Positions 10,261 through 22,730 of a stretch of 64,000 nt of DNA are shown here, in pieces. The stretch comes from Paralithodes platypus (lineage: Eukaryota; Arthropoda; Malacostraca; Decapoda; Lithodidae), in contig CM064571.1 in assembly GCA_032716605.1 (NCBI GenBank), forward strand, positions 12,531,720 through 12,595,719, given 5' to 3'. Position 1 is the stretch's first letter; every line of letters begins with the position of its first letter. The position numbers were made by a program, and so were the translations under genes. The notes below the pieces were generated by a model. That model was not told the DNA's origin. It saw only the letters and a list, made by a program, of their open reading frames with translations, and made no database searches.

Positions 10261-11066
10261 TTAAGGAGAGGTATATAGTTTGGTCCCTACGTTTTCATCA
10301 AGCTTAAAATTACACCCCCTAGACCCCCTTTCAAGATAAATTTGTACATTTGTCGGTAGAAAATGTCCCGGCCGGAGGCCGGTTGTTCCTAAATTACAGG
10401 CTCGCTATCGCTCGCCAGGAAAAAATCGACAGCTTAATGGCACGAAAGGTCTTAAAATTGACAGAAATGGGGCAAAATTTCTTAAAATGTCAAAACTACT
10501 AGGACGAACGTCTTAAAATCTCAAAAGCAATGGGGCTAAACATGAGGGAGAAAGGGGTCCAGAAAAAAATCCCTCAAGTGGAAATCTCCCCTTAAGGATC
10601 TGTGGTAGTTAAATGGGTTGGTTGAGATAGTTTGAAGCCTTATTATTGCTAGAGGTCCTTCCTAAGCTGAATAAAATCGTCTAAGAGTTGCCAGCATAGG
10701 ATAAAAAGGACGTCCTTGGTACTGTAGGGGTTAAGGGGAGATTTCCACTTGAGGGATTTTTTTCTTGACTCCTTTCTCCCTCATGTTTAGCCCCATTGTT
10801 TTCCTAATGTTAAGACGTTCGCACCATTATTTTGACGATTTTAAGAACTTTCAACCCATTTCTGTCAATTTTAAGACCTTTCGTGCCATTTAGGTGTCGA
10901 TTTTATCCTGGCGAGCGATAGCGAGCCTGTAATTTAAGAGGAACCGGCTTTCAGCCGGGACATTTTTCTACCGAAAAATGTACAAATTTATCTTGAAAGG
11001 GGCTCAAGGGGGTGTAATCTTAAGCTTGAAGGATATCTAGGGACCAAACTAAAAACCTCCCCTTAA
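10261..11066. mobile_element. Two inverted family A elements around a family C piece
   Basis: The first copy is bounded by TTAA at 10,261 and 10,592, the second by TTAA at 10,731 and 11,063; each begins and ends GGAGAGG/CTCCCC-like. Each is itself a foldback, and the two lie in opposite orientation, so their 330-bp sequences are reverse complements. The spacer (10,596-10,730) resembles the interior and end of family C ('gagatagtttgaagcc', 'aatcgtctaagagttgcc', 'ggtactgtaggggttaa'). No coding content. Confidence 0.75.
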
Positions 11067-11108
11067 TGCTATATAAGCACGATTATACTCGGTCTTGGAA
11101 GGACCTCT

Positions 11109-11690
11109 TTAAAGTATATTATTAAAGTACTGTACATCTCATTTAAAGTATATTATTAAAGTACTGTACATCTCATTTAAAGTATATTATTAAAGTACTG
11201 TACATCTCATTTAAAGTATATTATTAAAGTACTGTACATCTCATTTAAAGTATATTATTAAAGTACTGTACATCTCATTTAAAGTATATTATTAAAGTAC
11301 TGTACATCTCATTTAAAGTATATTATTAAAGTACTGTACATCTCATTTAAAGTATATTATTAAAGTACTGTACATCTCATTTAAAGTATATTATTAAAGT
11401 ACTGTACATCTCATTTAAAGTATATTATTAAAGTACTGTACATCTCATTTAAAGTATATTATTAAAGTACTGTACATCTCATTTAAAGTATATTATTAAA
11501 GTACTGTACATCTCATTTAAAGTATATTATTAAAGTACTGTACATCTCATTTAAAGTATATTATTAGAGTACTGTACATCTCATTTAAAGTATATTATTA
11601 AAGTACTGTACATCTCATTTAAAGTATATTATTAAAGTACTGTACATCTCATTTAAAGTATATTATTAAAGTACTGTACATCTCATTTAA
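11109..11690. repeat. Minisatellite, 34-bp unit, about 17 copies
   Basis: The unit is 'aaagtatattattaaagtac' plus 'tgtacatctcattt'. Copies are almost invariant; one has 'ttagagt'. The unit contains the palindromic AGTACTGTACA region. Confidence 0.95.
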
Positions 11691-11933
11691 CTCTCCAGTG
11701 TTGCCAAGTCCTTCTAAATTCAGGAATTCGTCTGGAGGTAGAATAAAACCATTACTGTCGTCATTACTGATTTAAAGGGTTAAGGCCGAGTTATACGAGA
11801 GAGGTGTTTTCCGGCAGCATTGGTCTTTATAACTCAATTTTGGCTACTATTAGACGATTTTATTCAGTTTCAAAATGACTTCCAGCAATTAAAGGGCTTC
11901 GACCTATCTCACTCAACCTTTACTAACACCACA

Positions 11934-12201
11934 CATCCTCCTTAAGCTGCACCCAATCATCCTCCTTAAGCTGCACCCAATCATCCTCCTTAAGCTGCAC
12001 CCAATCATCCTCCTTAAGCTGCACCCAATCATCCTCCTTAAGCTGCACCCAATCATCCTCCTTAAGCTGCACCCAATCATCCTCCTTAAGCTGCACCCAA
12101 TCATCCTCCTTAAGCTGCACCCAATCAACCTCCTTAAGCTGCACCCAATCATCCTCCTTAAGCTGCACCCAATCATCCTCCTTAAGCTGCACCCAATCAT
12201 C
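11934..12201. repeat. Minisatellite, 24-bp unit, 11 copies
   Basis: The unit is 'aagctgcacccaatcatcct' plus 'cctt'. One unit has 'caacct' for 'catcct'. Because 24 is a multiple of 3, all frames stay open on the minus strand and give repetitive peptides, which I do not regard as coding. Confidence 0.97.
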
Positions 12202-14996
12202 TAACTATAGCTAGAATCACATGAAAAGACGTCGCCGGTACAGAAGGGTTAATTATAGCTAGAATCACATGAAAAAGACGTCGCCGGTACAGAAGGGTTA
12301 ATTATAGCTAGAATCACATGAAAAAGACGTCGCCGGTACAGAAGGGTTAATTATAGCTAGAATCACATGAAAAAGACGTCGCCGGTACAGAAGGGTTAAT
12401 TATAGCTAGAATTACATGAAAAAGACGTCGCCGGTACAGAAGGGTTAACTATAGCTAGAATCACATGAAAAAGACGTCGCCGGTACAGAAGGGTTAATTA
12501 TAGCTAGAATCACATGAAAAAGACGTCGCCGGTACAGAAGGGTTAATTATAGCTAGAATCACATGAAAAAGACGTCGCCGGTACAGAAGGGTTAATTATA
12601 GCTAGAATCACATGAAAAAGACGTCGCCGGTACAGAAGGGTTTAATTATAGCTAGAATCACATGAAAAAGACGTCGCCGGTACAGAAGGGTTAATTATAG
12701 CTAGAATCACATGAAAAAAGACGTCGCCGGTACAGAAGGGTTAATTATAGCTAGAATCACATGAAAAAGAAGTCGCCGGTACAGAAGGGTTAATTATAGC
12801 TAGAATCACATGAAAAAGACGTCGCCGGTACAGAAGTGTTAATTATAGCTAGAATCACATGAAAAAAGTCGCCGGTACAGAAGGGTTAATTATAGCTAGA
12901 ATCACATGAAAAAGACGTCGCCGGTACAGAAGGGTTAATTATAGCTAGAATCACATGAAAAAGACGTCGCCGGTACAGAAGGGTTAATTGTAGCTAGAAT
13001 CACATGAAAAAGACGTCGCCGGTACAGAAGGGTTAATTATAGCTAGAATCACATGAAAAAGACGTCGCCGGTACAGAAGGGTTAATTATAGCTAGAATCA
13101 CATGAAAAAGAAGTCGCCGGTACAGAAGGGTTAATTATAGCTAGAATCACATGAAAAAGACGTCGCCGGTACAGAAGTGTTAATTATAGCTAGAATCACA
13201 TGAAAAAGACGTCGCCGGTACAGAAGGGTTAATTATAGCTAGAATCACATGAAAAAGACGTCGCCGGTACAGAAGGGTTAATTATAGCTAGAATCACATG
13301 AAAAAGACGTCGCCGGTACAGAAGTGTTAATTATAGCTAGAATCACATGAAAAAGACGTCGCCGGTACAGAAGTGTTAATTATAGCTAGAATCACATGAA
13401 AAAGACGTCGCCGGTACAGAAGGGTTAATTATAGCTAGAATCACATGAAAAAGAAGTCGCCGGTACAGAAGGGTTAATTATAGCTAGAATCACATGAAAA
13501 AGACGTCGCCGGTACAGAAGGGTTAATTATAGCTAGAATCACATGAAAAAGACGTCGCCGGTACAGAAGGGTTAATTATAGCTAGAATCACATGAAAAAG
13601 ACGTCACCGGTACAGAAGGGTTAATTATAGCTAGGTTCACATGAAAAAGACGTCGCCGGTACAGAAGGGTTAATTATAGCTAGAATCACATGAAAAAGAC
13701 GTCGCCGGTACAGAAGGGTTAATTATAGCTAGAATCACATGAAAAAGAAGTCGCCGGTACAGAAGGGTTAATTATAGCTAGAATCACATGAAAAAGACGT
13801 CGCCGGTACAGAAGTGTTAATTATAGCTAGAATCACATGAAAAAGACGTCGCCGGTACAGAAGTGTTAATTATAGCTAGAATCACATGAAAAAGACGTCG
13901 CCGGTACAGAAGGGTTAATTATAGCTAGAATCACATGAAAAAGACGTCGCCGGTACAGAAGTGTTAATTATAGCTAGAATCACATGAAAAAGACGTCGCC
14001 GGTACAGAAGTGTTAATTATAGCTAGAATCACATGAAAAAGACGTCGCCGGTACAGAAGGGTTAATTATAGCTAGAATCACATGAAAAAGAAGTCGCCGG
14101 TACAGAAGGGTTAATTATAGCTAGAATCACATGAAAAAGACGTCGCCGGTACAGAAGGGTTAATTATAGCTAGAATCACATGAAAAGACGTCGCCGGTAC
14201 AGAAGGGTTAATTATAGCTAGAATCACATGAAAAAGACGTCGCCGGTACAGAAGGGTTAATTATAGCTAGAATCACATGAAAAAGACGTCGCCGGTACAG
14301 AAGGGTTAATTATAGCTAGAATCACATGAAAAAGACGTCACCGGTACAGAAGGGTTAATTATAGCTAGGTTCACATGAAAAAGACGTCGCCGGTACAGAA
14401 GGGTTAATTATAGCTAGAATCACATGAAAAAGACGTCGCCGGTACAGAAGGGTTAATTATAGCTAGAATCACATGAAAAAGACGTCACCGGTACAGAAGG
14501 GTTAATTATAGCTAGAATCACATGAAAAAGACGTCGCCGGTACAGAAGGGTTAATTATAGCTAGAATCACATGAAAAAGACGTCGCCGGTACAGAAGGGT
14601 TAATTATAGCTAGAATCACATGAAAAGACGTCGCCGGTACAGAAGGGTTAATTATAGCTAGAATCACATGAAAAAGACGTCGCCGGTACAGAAGGGTTAA
14701 TTATAGCTAGTATCACATGAAAAAGACGTCACCGGTACAGAAGGGTTAATTATAGCTAGAATCACATGAAAAAGACGTCGCCGGTACAGAAGGGTTAATT
14801 ATAGCTAGAATCACATGAAAAAGACGTCGCCGGTACAGAAGGGTTAATTATAGCTAGAATCACATGAAAAAGACGTCGCCGGTACAGAAGGGTTAATTAT
14901 AGCTAGAATCACATGAAAAAGACGTCGCCGGTACAGAAGGGTTATTTATAGCTAGAATCACATGAAAAAGACGTCGCCGGTACAGAAGGGTTAATT
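12202..14996. repeat. Satellite array, 49-bp unit, about 57 copies, with higher-order structure
   Basis: The unit is 'ttaattatagctagaatcac', 'atgaaaaagacgtcgccggt', 'acagaaggg'. Marker variants (GAAGTGTT, AAGAAGTCGCC, GACGTCACC, 'ctaggttcac') are not random. The pair GACGTCACC followed by 'ctaggttcac' appears near 13,605-13,640 and again near 14,335-14,375, about 15 units apart. The unit's reverse complement begins TTAACCCTTCTGTACCGGCG, the end of family C. Confidence 0.97.
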
Positions 14997-15046
14997 TTGC
15001 CGAATGCCGACGCAATACAATACCCAATACAATACCCTAATGTTGT

Positions 15047-15418
15047 TTAAGAGGATAATGGCTGTTTTATTTTATTTATTTTTTATTTTTATTCAGTTAT
15101 TCATATAAGTTTTAGTTTCCTCGCCAGACCTCCATCAAGTTTAAAAAGTAAACACCCCCTAGACTCCCTTCAAGATAAATGTGTAAATTTTTCAGTAGAA
15201 AAATGTCCCGACCGAAAGCCGGATCCTCTTAACTTCCAGACTCGCCAGGACAAAATAGACACCTAAATGGCACGAAAGGTCTTAAAATTGACAACGAAAT
15301 GGGGCGAAAGGTGTTAAAATCGTAAAATTAATGGGCCGAATGTCTTAAAATCTAAAAAGTAATGGGGCTAAACACGAGGGACAAATTGGTCCAGAAAAAC
15401 CACCCCATCTCGCCTTAA
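15047..15418. mobile_element. Foldback family A element, diverged
   Basis: TTAA at 15,047 and 15,415. The interior carries 'acaccccctagactccc', 'acgaaaggtcttaaaattga' and 'aatggggctaaacacgaggg' in the order seen in the family A right half. Confidence 0.65.
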
Positions 15419-15508
15419 AATATATTTGCCAATCGTTAGTCGCTGGGGGGGGGGAAAAAAATCCGATCGTGTGACTGGTTTTTGTCCACTTTTATATATA
15501 CCGTCGTA

Positions 15509-16031
15509 CAGATCAAACTAATACTACAGACTTACATACGGTATATATAGAACAGATCAAACTAATACTACAGACTTACATACGGTATATATAGAACAGA
15601 TCAAACTAATACTACAGACTTACATACGGTATATATAGAACAGATCAAACTAATACTACAGACTTACATACGGTATATATAGAACAGATCAAACTAATAC
15701 TACAGACTTACATACGGTATATATAGAACAGATCAAACTAATACTACAGACTTACATACGGTATATATAGAACAGATCAAACTAATACTACAGACTTACA
15801 TACGGTATAATAGAACAGATCAAACTAATACTACAGACTTACATACGGTATATATAGAACAGATCAAACTAATACTACAGACTTACATACGGTATATATA
15901 GAACAGATCAAACTAATACTACAGACTTACATACGGTATATATAGAACAGATCAAACTAATACTACAGACTTACATACGGTTTATATAGAACAGATCAAA
16001 CTAATACTACAGACTTACATACGGTATATAT
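15509..16031. repeat. Minisatellite, 44-bp unit, about 12 copies (left arm)
   Basis: The unit is 'gaacagatcaaactaatact', 'acagacttacatacggtata', 'tata'. It is the reverse complement of the array at 37,451-38,155, which has about 16 copies. This array marks the outer edge of the palindrome. Confidence 0.95.
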
Positions 16032-16216
16032 TTTTAGTCTGAACAATGCCTACTTTTGTCTGTAATTGTGCGCGTTGGACGTCCCACTGTGTGTGAGTGT
16101 GTGTGTCATTTACGTATTGACCCTCTAGTAAAATAACATAAGTTTGTTTTCATTCTGGCTAACATCAAACAATTTTATTCAGCTTGTGTTCATGCTGAAA
16201 ACGTTCCAAAGATTAA

Positions 16217-16695
16217 CACTAGATTAGCGGGCTAGCGGTTTATTTATATGTACCGCCCAGCGGGGTGTTTTTAGCCAAAATAGGGCTGTTTACGTGATCA
16301 TTTTCATGCCTAAATAATACCCAGAGCGTAAAACAAGTATCTATCCCTGAAAGGGCATAAACAGAGCTTTCCAATGACACCATAGCGATCCTTTTATGAT
16401 GGCTAGTTTTCTTGCAACAACCGTGCAACGCGAGTGCTAAAAGCATGTAATTCGGCACTTTCCCCATACAATTCCGTATATAGCGAGTGAGAGAGGGAGG
16501 GAGGAGGTGGGATTCGTGTCAGTAGGTTCGCCGCGGTGGTCTGGAGCAGTCATACGCTCGCTACTCTCCTGCCACCACTTGTCTCGCTCTCTCAGTAACA
16601 TTACGTGCTGAAATTGCCACACGACCTATGTCCAGCGCCGCCAGATAGTCCAGATTTATTATACTCAACTTATGTTGCGCCCCGACAGTTAGGGG
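16217..16695. mobile_element. TTAA-flanked MITE (family E), copy 1
   Basis: A 479-bp insert with TTAA on both sides (16,213 and 16,696). The other palindrome arm keeps the uninterrupted site near 37,265 ('gattaattattgtctaatga'), so the insertion, its limits and its TTAA duplication are directly visible. The interior has 'tgtaccgcccagcggggtgt' and 'cctgaaagggcataaacaga', shared with copies at 17,472 and 57,559. The open frame on the minus strand is conserved only because the copies are young. Confidence 0.9.
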
Positions 16696-16755
16696 TTAAT
16701 TAATGTCTAATGATGTCCAGAAGAAATTAGAATGACGCCACCGTAATCGACGTGT

Positions 16756-16758
<3 letters not shown>

Positions 16759-16817
<59 letters not shown>

Positions 16818-16937
16818 GGCCTGCGGCCGTGACATTTTTCTAACGAAAAATGTAGGCTACAAATTAATCTCGTAGGGGGATCTAATGAATGTTTGTTTTA
16901 AGTTTGATGGAGATCTAGGGAGGAAACTAAAAAATAA

Positions 16938-17022
<85 letters not shown>
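16759..17022. repeat. Long (TA)n tracts around a family A fragment
   Basis: TA repeats at 16,759-16,813 and about 16,940-17,022. Between them is a remnant with 'cggcctgcggccgtgacatt' and 'gagatctagggaggaaacta', typical of family A. The right arm has TA repeats here instead, broken by three 'gaaaacacgtc' units. Confidence 0.85.
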
Positions 17023-17026
<4 letters not shown>

Positions 17027-17418
17027 AATAGACCCCCCCCCCAAATTACCACTGATATTTTGGGGGTCTATTTAAATATACATAGTATGCTTAACACAAT
17101 ATGCTTATGTTGCTCTATTGTCAAAATCACGTTATTGGAGCCCAGTGCGCGATATAGAAACCGACACCTAACCATTTTATATAATACGGATTTTTATAAT
17201 GGCTAGGAGTTTTGTCCTAGTGCCTACTTAATCCTTTTTCATATATTTCATATTGTGTAATTTTTCTTGGGATATATAAAACGTTTGTAATTCAATATTA
17301 TATTTTATATATTATTATTTTTGTCATTCTTATTATCATTAATATATAGTCCATATTTATTTAGGCTTACCAACGTAATATTTTTTCTAATTTTTCATAC
17401 TAAAATGTTTCTTTGGTT
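17023..17418. other. No gene; arm sequence
   Basis: AT-rich sequence mirrored at about 36,650-37,030. A poly-C run at 17,033-17,041 is mirrored by a G run at 37,021-37,030. No element recognised. Confidence 0.5.
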
Positions 17419-18114
17419 TTAACCCTTTCTGTACCTGCGATGCCATTTTATTTTTATTGTAGCTATATTAACACCTTACGAGCGGCCTATGCGGTTTATT
17501 TATATGTACCGCCCAGCGGGGTGTTTTTAGCCAAAATAGGGCTGTTTACGTGATCATTTTCATGCCTAAATAAGACCCAGAACGTAAAACAAGTACCTAT
17601 CCCTGAAAGGGCATAAACAGAGCTTTCGAATGACACCATAACGATCCTTTTATGATGGCTAGTTTTCTTGCAATAACCGTGCAACGCGAGTGCAAAAAGC
17701 ATGTAATTAGCCACTTTCCCGATATAATTCCTTATATAGCGAGTGAGAGAGGGAGGAGGGAGCTGGGATTCATGTCAGTATGTTCACCGCGGTGGTCTGG
17801 AGCAGTCATACGCTCGCTACTCTCCTGCCACCACTTGTCTCTCTCTCTCAGCAACATTACGTGCTGAAATTGCCACTCGACCTATGTCGAGCACCGCCAC
17901 ATAGTCCAGCTTTATTTAACTCGACTTATGTGGTGAGCCTCTAATTAAGGGTTAAGAAGATTTTGTGCAGCTTATAAAGGATCTGTTGTAGTAAAAGGGG
18001 TTAAGTGAGATAGTTCGAAGTCTGTTACTTGCTGGAAGTCCTTATAAACTGCATACAATCGTCTAATAGTAGCCACAATAAAGTAAAAAGGCGTATCCGG
18101 TACAGAAGGGGTTA
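17419..18114. mobile_element. Family C foldback element carrying a nested MITE
   Basis: Starts TTAACCCTTTCTGTACCTGC and ends 'ggtacaga'-AGGGGTTAA; the two halves are imperfect reverse complements of about 100 bp. The MITE at 17,472-17,951 interrupts the left half. The intact partner in the right arm is 36,435-36,647. Confidence 0.75.
17472..17951. mobile_element. TTAA-flanked MITE (family E), copy 2
   Basis: A 480-bp insert flanked by TTAA (17,468 and 17,952). The right arm has the empty site ('gctatattaagaagagtttg' on the reverse strand near 36,595). Terminal bases CACCTTACGAGCGGC and, from the other end, CCCTTAATTAGAGGC, form a weak inverted repeat. With TTAA targets this suggests a piggyBac-type non-autonomous element, though its ends differ from the element at 47,815. 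Confidence 0.9.
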
Positions 18115-18276
18115 ATAAATATGATATCAGTTTTTCTCACTTTACTTACTCACCTCCACACCTTACCGAAGGATAACAAGCTTTTCACAATACGTAGACA
18201 GAGGTGTCAATAATGTTCAAATGGTACTGTGTATTATTCGCTATGGCTAATAAATAGCTAGAACACTGCATAGATT

Positions 18277-18311
<35 letters not shown>

Positions 18312-18686
18312 TACATATACAGTATATGTATGTATGACGGTATGTGTGTGTTGTGTGCTCAAGTCTATTATTCACTATAGTTATGCCAAAATCATGACTC
18401 CAAACCTCTTATAACTCAAAAGGGGCTGAACAAATGGCCCAATATGTTACTTGACGTTGACTTATTTACTTTTGTAACCTCCCGAATATCATGATGCGCT
18501 TTTAAAGTCTATTATGGCTATCATTAAACGACTGTATTTAGATTAGGAGGGATCTGTGGGGAGCTAGAGGCTTAATTGAATCTATTTTGACCACTTAGAA
18601 TAATAGAAGTCCTTCCTAAACTGTGTAAAATAGTCTACTGAGAGCCAGATTATAATTAAGGAGCGCGTCGTGGAATACTGGAAGAG
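18115..18686. other. No gene; arm sequence with (TG)n and family D/C-like fragments
   Basis: Includes (TG)n at about 18,281-18,310. A block near 18,395-18,440 ('cctcttataactcaaaaggg') resembles the foldback at 8,196-8,401. 'ctatcattaaacgactgtat' near 18,516 resembles family C. All of it is mirrored in the right arm at about 35,870-36,430. Confidence 0.55.
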
Positions 18687-19068
18687 TTAAGGGGAGACAG
18701 ACCCTTTTTCTGGACCCCTTTCTCCTTAATGTTTAGCCCCACTAGTTTTGAAATTTGAAGACGTTGGTTCCATTAGTTTGGGGATTTTATGACCTTTCAC
18801 CCCATTTCTTTGTCAATATTAGGACCCTTCGTGCCATTTAGGTGTCGATTTTTTCATGGCGAGTGATATCGAGCCTGTAATTTTAGGAGGAATCGGCCTT
18901 TGACCGGGAAATTTTTCTACCGAAAAATATACGAATCTATCTTGAAGGGGATGTTTTTCTAAGCTTGATGTATGTCTTGGGAGGAAACTAAATATATATA
19001 TATATATATATATAATATATATGAACAGATGAATTAATAGACCAAACAAACAGCCACTGTCCCCTTAA
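18687..19068. mobile_element. Foldback family A element with (TA)n (left arm)
   Basis: TTAA at 18,687 and 19,065; starts GGGGAGACAGACC and ends CACTGTCCCC. The mirrored copy is 35,481-35,863. A (TA)n tract sits at about 18,992-19,019, in the same place as in the copy at 653. Confidence 0.8.
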
Positions 19069-19286
19069 CACTACTGTACTGCCAAATTATTTTGATCCGC
19101 TTGAGAAGTAAATTCAAGACGGATACTTCCCACGTTTAAAAACAAATCTGGAAAATTATATATATATATGAACTTATCTGTTTGAAAAATTAAAACCTTG
19201 TCCTCGCTTTGTTGTCATTTATCCTTTATTCTGACAAACACATAACTATTTTATTCAACTTATGTGACGTTAAGGGAGTGGTAAAA

Positions 19287-22200
19287 ACTATCTCAGCCTT
19301 CAGACTCCCACATGTACAGTATGTATATATGTCTTTGATAACCTCATTACTAAAACTATCTCAGCCTTCAGACTCCCACATGTACAGTATGTATATATGT
19401 CTTTGATAACCTCATTACTAAAACTATCTCAGCCTTCAGACTCCCACATGTACAGTATGTATATATGTCTTTGATAACCTCATTACTAAAACTATCTCAG
19501 CCTTCAGACTCCCACATGTACAGTATGTATATATGTCTTTGATAACCTCATTACTAAAACTATCTCAGCCTTCAGACTCCCACATGTACAGTATGTATAT
19601 ATGTCTTTGATAACCTCATTACTAAAACTATCTCAGCCTTCAGACTCCCACATGTACAGTATGTATATATGTCTTTGATAACCTCATTACTAAAACTATC
19701 TCAGCCTTCAGACTCCCACATGTACAGTATGTATATATGTCTTTGATAACCTCATTACTAAAACTATCTCAGCCTTCAGACTCCCACATGTACAGTATGT
19801 ATATATGTCTTTGATAACCTCATTACTAAAACTATCTCAGCCTTCAGACTCCCACATGTACAGTATGTATATATGTCTTTGATAACCTCATTACTAAAAC
19901 TATCTCAGCCTTCAGACTCCCACATGTACAGTATGTATATATGTCTTTGATAACCTCATTACTAAAACTATCTCAGCCTTCAGACTCCCACATGTACAGT
20001 ATGTATATATGTCTTTGATAACCTCATTACTAAAACTATCTCAGCCTTCAGACTCCCACATGTACAGTATGTATATATGTCTTTGATAACCTCATTACTA
20101 AAACTATCTCAGCCTTCAGACTTCCACATGTACAGTATGTATATACTGTATGTCTTTGATAACCTCATTACTAAAACTATCTCAGCCTTCAGACTCCCAC
20201 ATGTACAGTATGTATATATGTCTTTGATAACCTCATTACTAAACTATCTCAGCCTTCAGACTCCCACATGTACAGTATGTATATATGTCTTTGATAACCT
20301 CATTACTAAAACTATCTCAGCCTTCAGACTCCCACATGTACAGTATGTATATATGTCTTTGATAACCTCATTACTAAAACTATCTCAGCCTTCAGACTCC
20401 CACATGTACAGTATGTATATATGTCTTTGATAACCTCATTACTAAAACTATCTCAGCCTTCAGACTCCCACATGTACAGTATGTATATATGTCTTTGATA
20501 ACCTCATTACTAAAACTATCTCAGCCTTCAAACTCCCACATGTACAGTATGTATATATGTCTTTGATAACCTCATTACTAAAACTATCTCAGCCTTCAGA
20601 CTCCCACATGTACAGTATGTTATATGTCTTTGATAACCTCATTACTAAAACTATCTCAGCCTTCAGACTCCCACATGTACAGTATGTATATATGTCTTTG
20701 ATAACCTCATTACTAAAACTATCTCAGCCTTCAGACTCCCACATGTACAGTATGTATATATGTCTTTGATAACCTCATTACTAAAACTATCTCAGCCTTC
20801 AGACTCCCACATGTACAGTATGTATATATGTCTGATAACCTCATTACTAAAACTATCTCAGCCTTCAGACTCCCACATGTACAGTATGTATATATGTCTT
20901 TGATAACCTCATTACTAAAACTATCTCAGCCTTCAGACTCCCACATGTACAGTATGTATATATGTCTCTGATAACCTCATTACTAAAACTATCTCAGCCT
21001 TCAGACTCCCACATGTACAGTATGTATATATGTCTTTGATAACCTCATTACTAAAACTATCTCAGCCTTCAGACTCCCACATGTACAGTATGTATATATG
21101 TCTTTGATAACCTCATTACTAAAACTATCTCAGCCTTCAGACTCCCACATGTACAGTATGTATATATGCCTTTGATAACCTCATTACTAAAACTATCTCA
21201 GCCTTCAGACTCCCACATGTACAGTATGTATATATGTCTTTGATAACCTCATTACTAAAACTATCTCAGCCTTCAGACTCCCACATGTACAGTATGTATA
21301 TATGTCTTTGATAACCTCATTACTAAAACTATCTCAGCCTTCAGACTCCCACATGTACAGTATGTATATATGTCTTTGATAACCTCATTACTAAAACTAT
21401 CTGAGCCTTCAGACTCCCACATGTACAGTATGTATATATGTCTTTGATAACCTCATTACTAAAACTATCTCAGCCTTCAGACTCCCACATGTACAGTATG
21501 TATATATGTCTTTGATAACCTCATTACTAAAACTATCTCAGCCTTCAGACTCCCACATGTACAGTATGTATATATGTCTTTGATAACCTCATTACTAAAA
21601 CTATCTCAGGCTTCAGACTCCCACATGTACAGTATGTATATATGTCTTTGATAACCTCATTACTAAAACTATCTCAGCCTTCAGACTCCCACATGTACAG
21701 TATGTATATATGTCTTTGATAACCTCATTACTAAAACTATCTCAGCCTTCAGACTCCCACATGTACAGTATGTATATATGTCTTTGATAACCTCATTACT
21801 AAAACTATCTCAGCCTTCAGACTCCCACATGTACAGTATGTATATATGTCTTTGATAACCTCATTACTAAAACTATCTCAGCCTTCAGACTCCCACATGT
21901 ACAGTATGTATATATGTCTTTGATAACCTCATTACTAAAACTATCTCAGCCTTCAGACTCCCACATGTACAGTATGTATATATGTCTTTGATAACCTCAT
22001 TACTAAAACTATCTCAGCCTTCAGACTCCCACATGTACAGTATGTATATATGTCTTTGATAACCTCATTACTAAAACTATCTCAGCCTTCAGACTCCCAC
22101 ATGTACAGTATGTATATATGTCTATCTCAGCCTTCAGACTCCCACATGTACAGTATGTATATATGTCTATCTCAGCCTTCAGACTCCCACATGTACAGTA

Positions 22201-22730
22201 TGTATATATGTCTATCTCAGCCTTCAGACTCCCACATGTACAGTATGTATATATGTCTATCTCAGCCTTCAGACTCCCACATGTACAGTATGTATATATG
22301 TCTATCTCAGCCTTCAGACTCCCACATGTACAGTATGTATATATGTCTATCTCAGCCTTCAGACTCCCACATGTACAGTATGTATATATATGTCTATCTC
22401 AGCCTTCAGACTCCCACATGTACAGTATGTATATATGTCTATCTCAGCCTTCAGACTCCCACATGTACAGTATGTATATATGTCTATCTCAGCCTTCAGA
22501 CTCCCACATGTACAGTATGTATATATGTCTATCTCAGCCTTCAGACTCCCACATGTACAGTATGTATATATGTCTATCTCAGCCTTCAGACTCCCACATG
22601 TACAGTATGTATATATGTCTATCTCAGCCTTCAGACTCCCACATGTACAGTATGTATATATGTCTATCTCAGCCTTCAGACTCCCACATGTACAGTATGT
22701 ATATATGTCTTTGATAACCTCATTACTAAA
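19287..22730. repeat. Satellite array, 68-bp units changing to 45-bp units (left arm)
   Basis: The 68-bp unit reads 'ctatctcagccttcagactc', 'ccacatgtacagtatgtata', 'tatgtctttgataacctcat', 'tactaaaa', repeated about 41 times to about 22,100. From about 22,123 the unit loses 23 bp ('ctttgataacctcattacta'-like) and becomes 45 bp for about 13 copies, before one final long unit. Long ORFs in all frames are repeat artefacts. Confidence 0.97.

Larger units (their letters stand above)
11772..14996. mobile_element. Family C foldback element expanded by two internal satellites
   Basis: The sequence at 11,835-11,934 follows family C ('ggctactattagacgatttt', 'gacttccagcaatta', 'ctatctcactcaac'), as in the compact copy at 36,435-36,647. 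Where that copy has a single 'ctttataagctgcacaaact' segment, this one has eleven 24-bp repeats. Where it has its single right terminus (TAGCTACAATAAA...GGTACAGAAAGGG), this one has about 57 tandem 49-bp repeats. So an element of about 210 bp appears to have grown to 3.2 kb. This is inferred from side-by-side reading. Confidence 0.6.

Noticed and set aside
11913..12200. Two minus-strand ORFs with an 8-residue repeat (MIGCSLRR and DDWVQLKE)
   Set aside because: A 24-bp unit keeps all frames open. The phases are equivalent and nothing suggests translation.
16240..17714. A conserved small protein of about 75 residues in the family E MITEs
   Set aside because: The frame is similar in copies 1 and 2 because the copies are recent. 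It is not kept in copy 3 and lies within a non-autonomous element.
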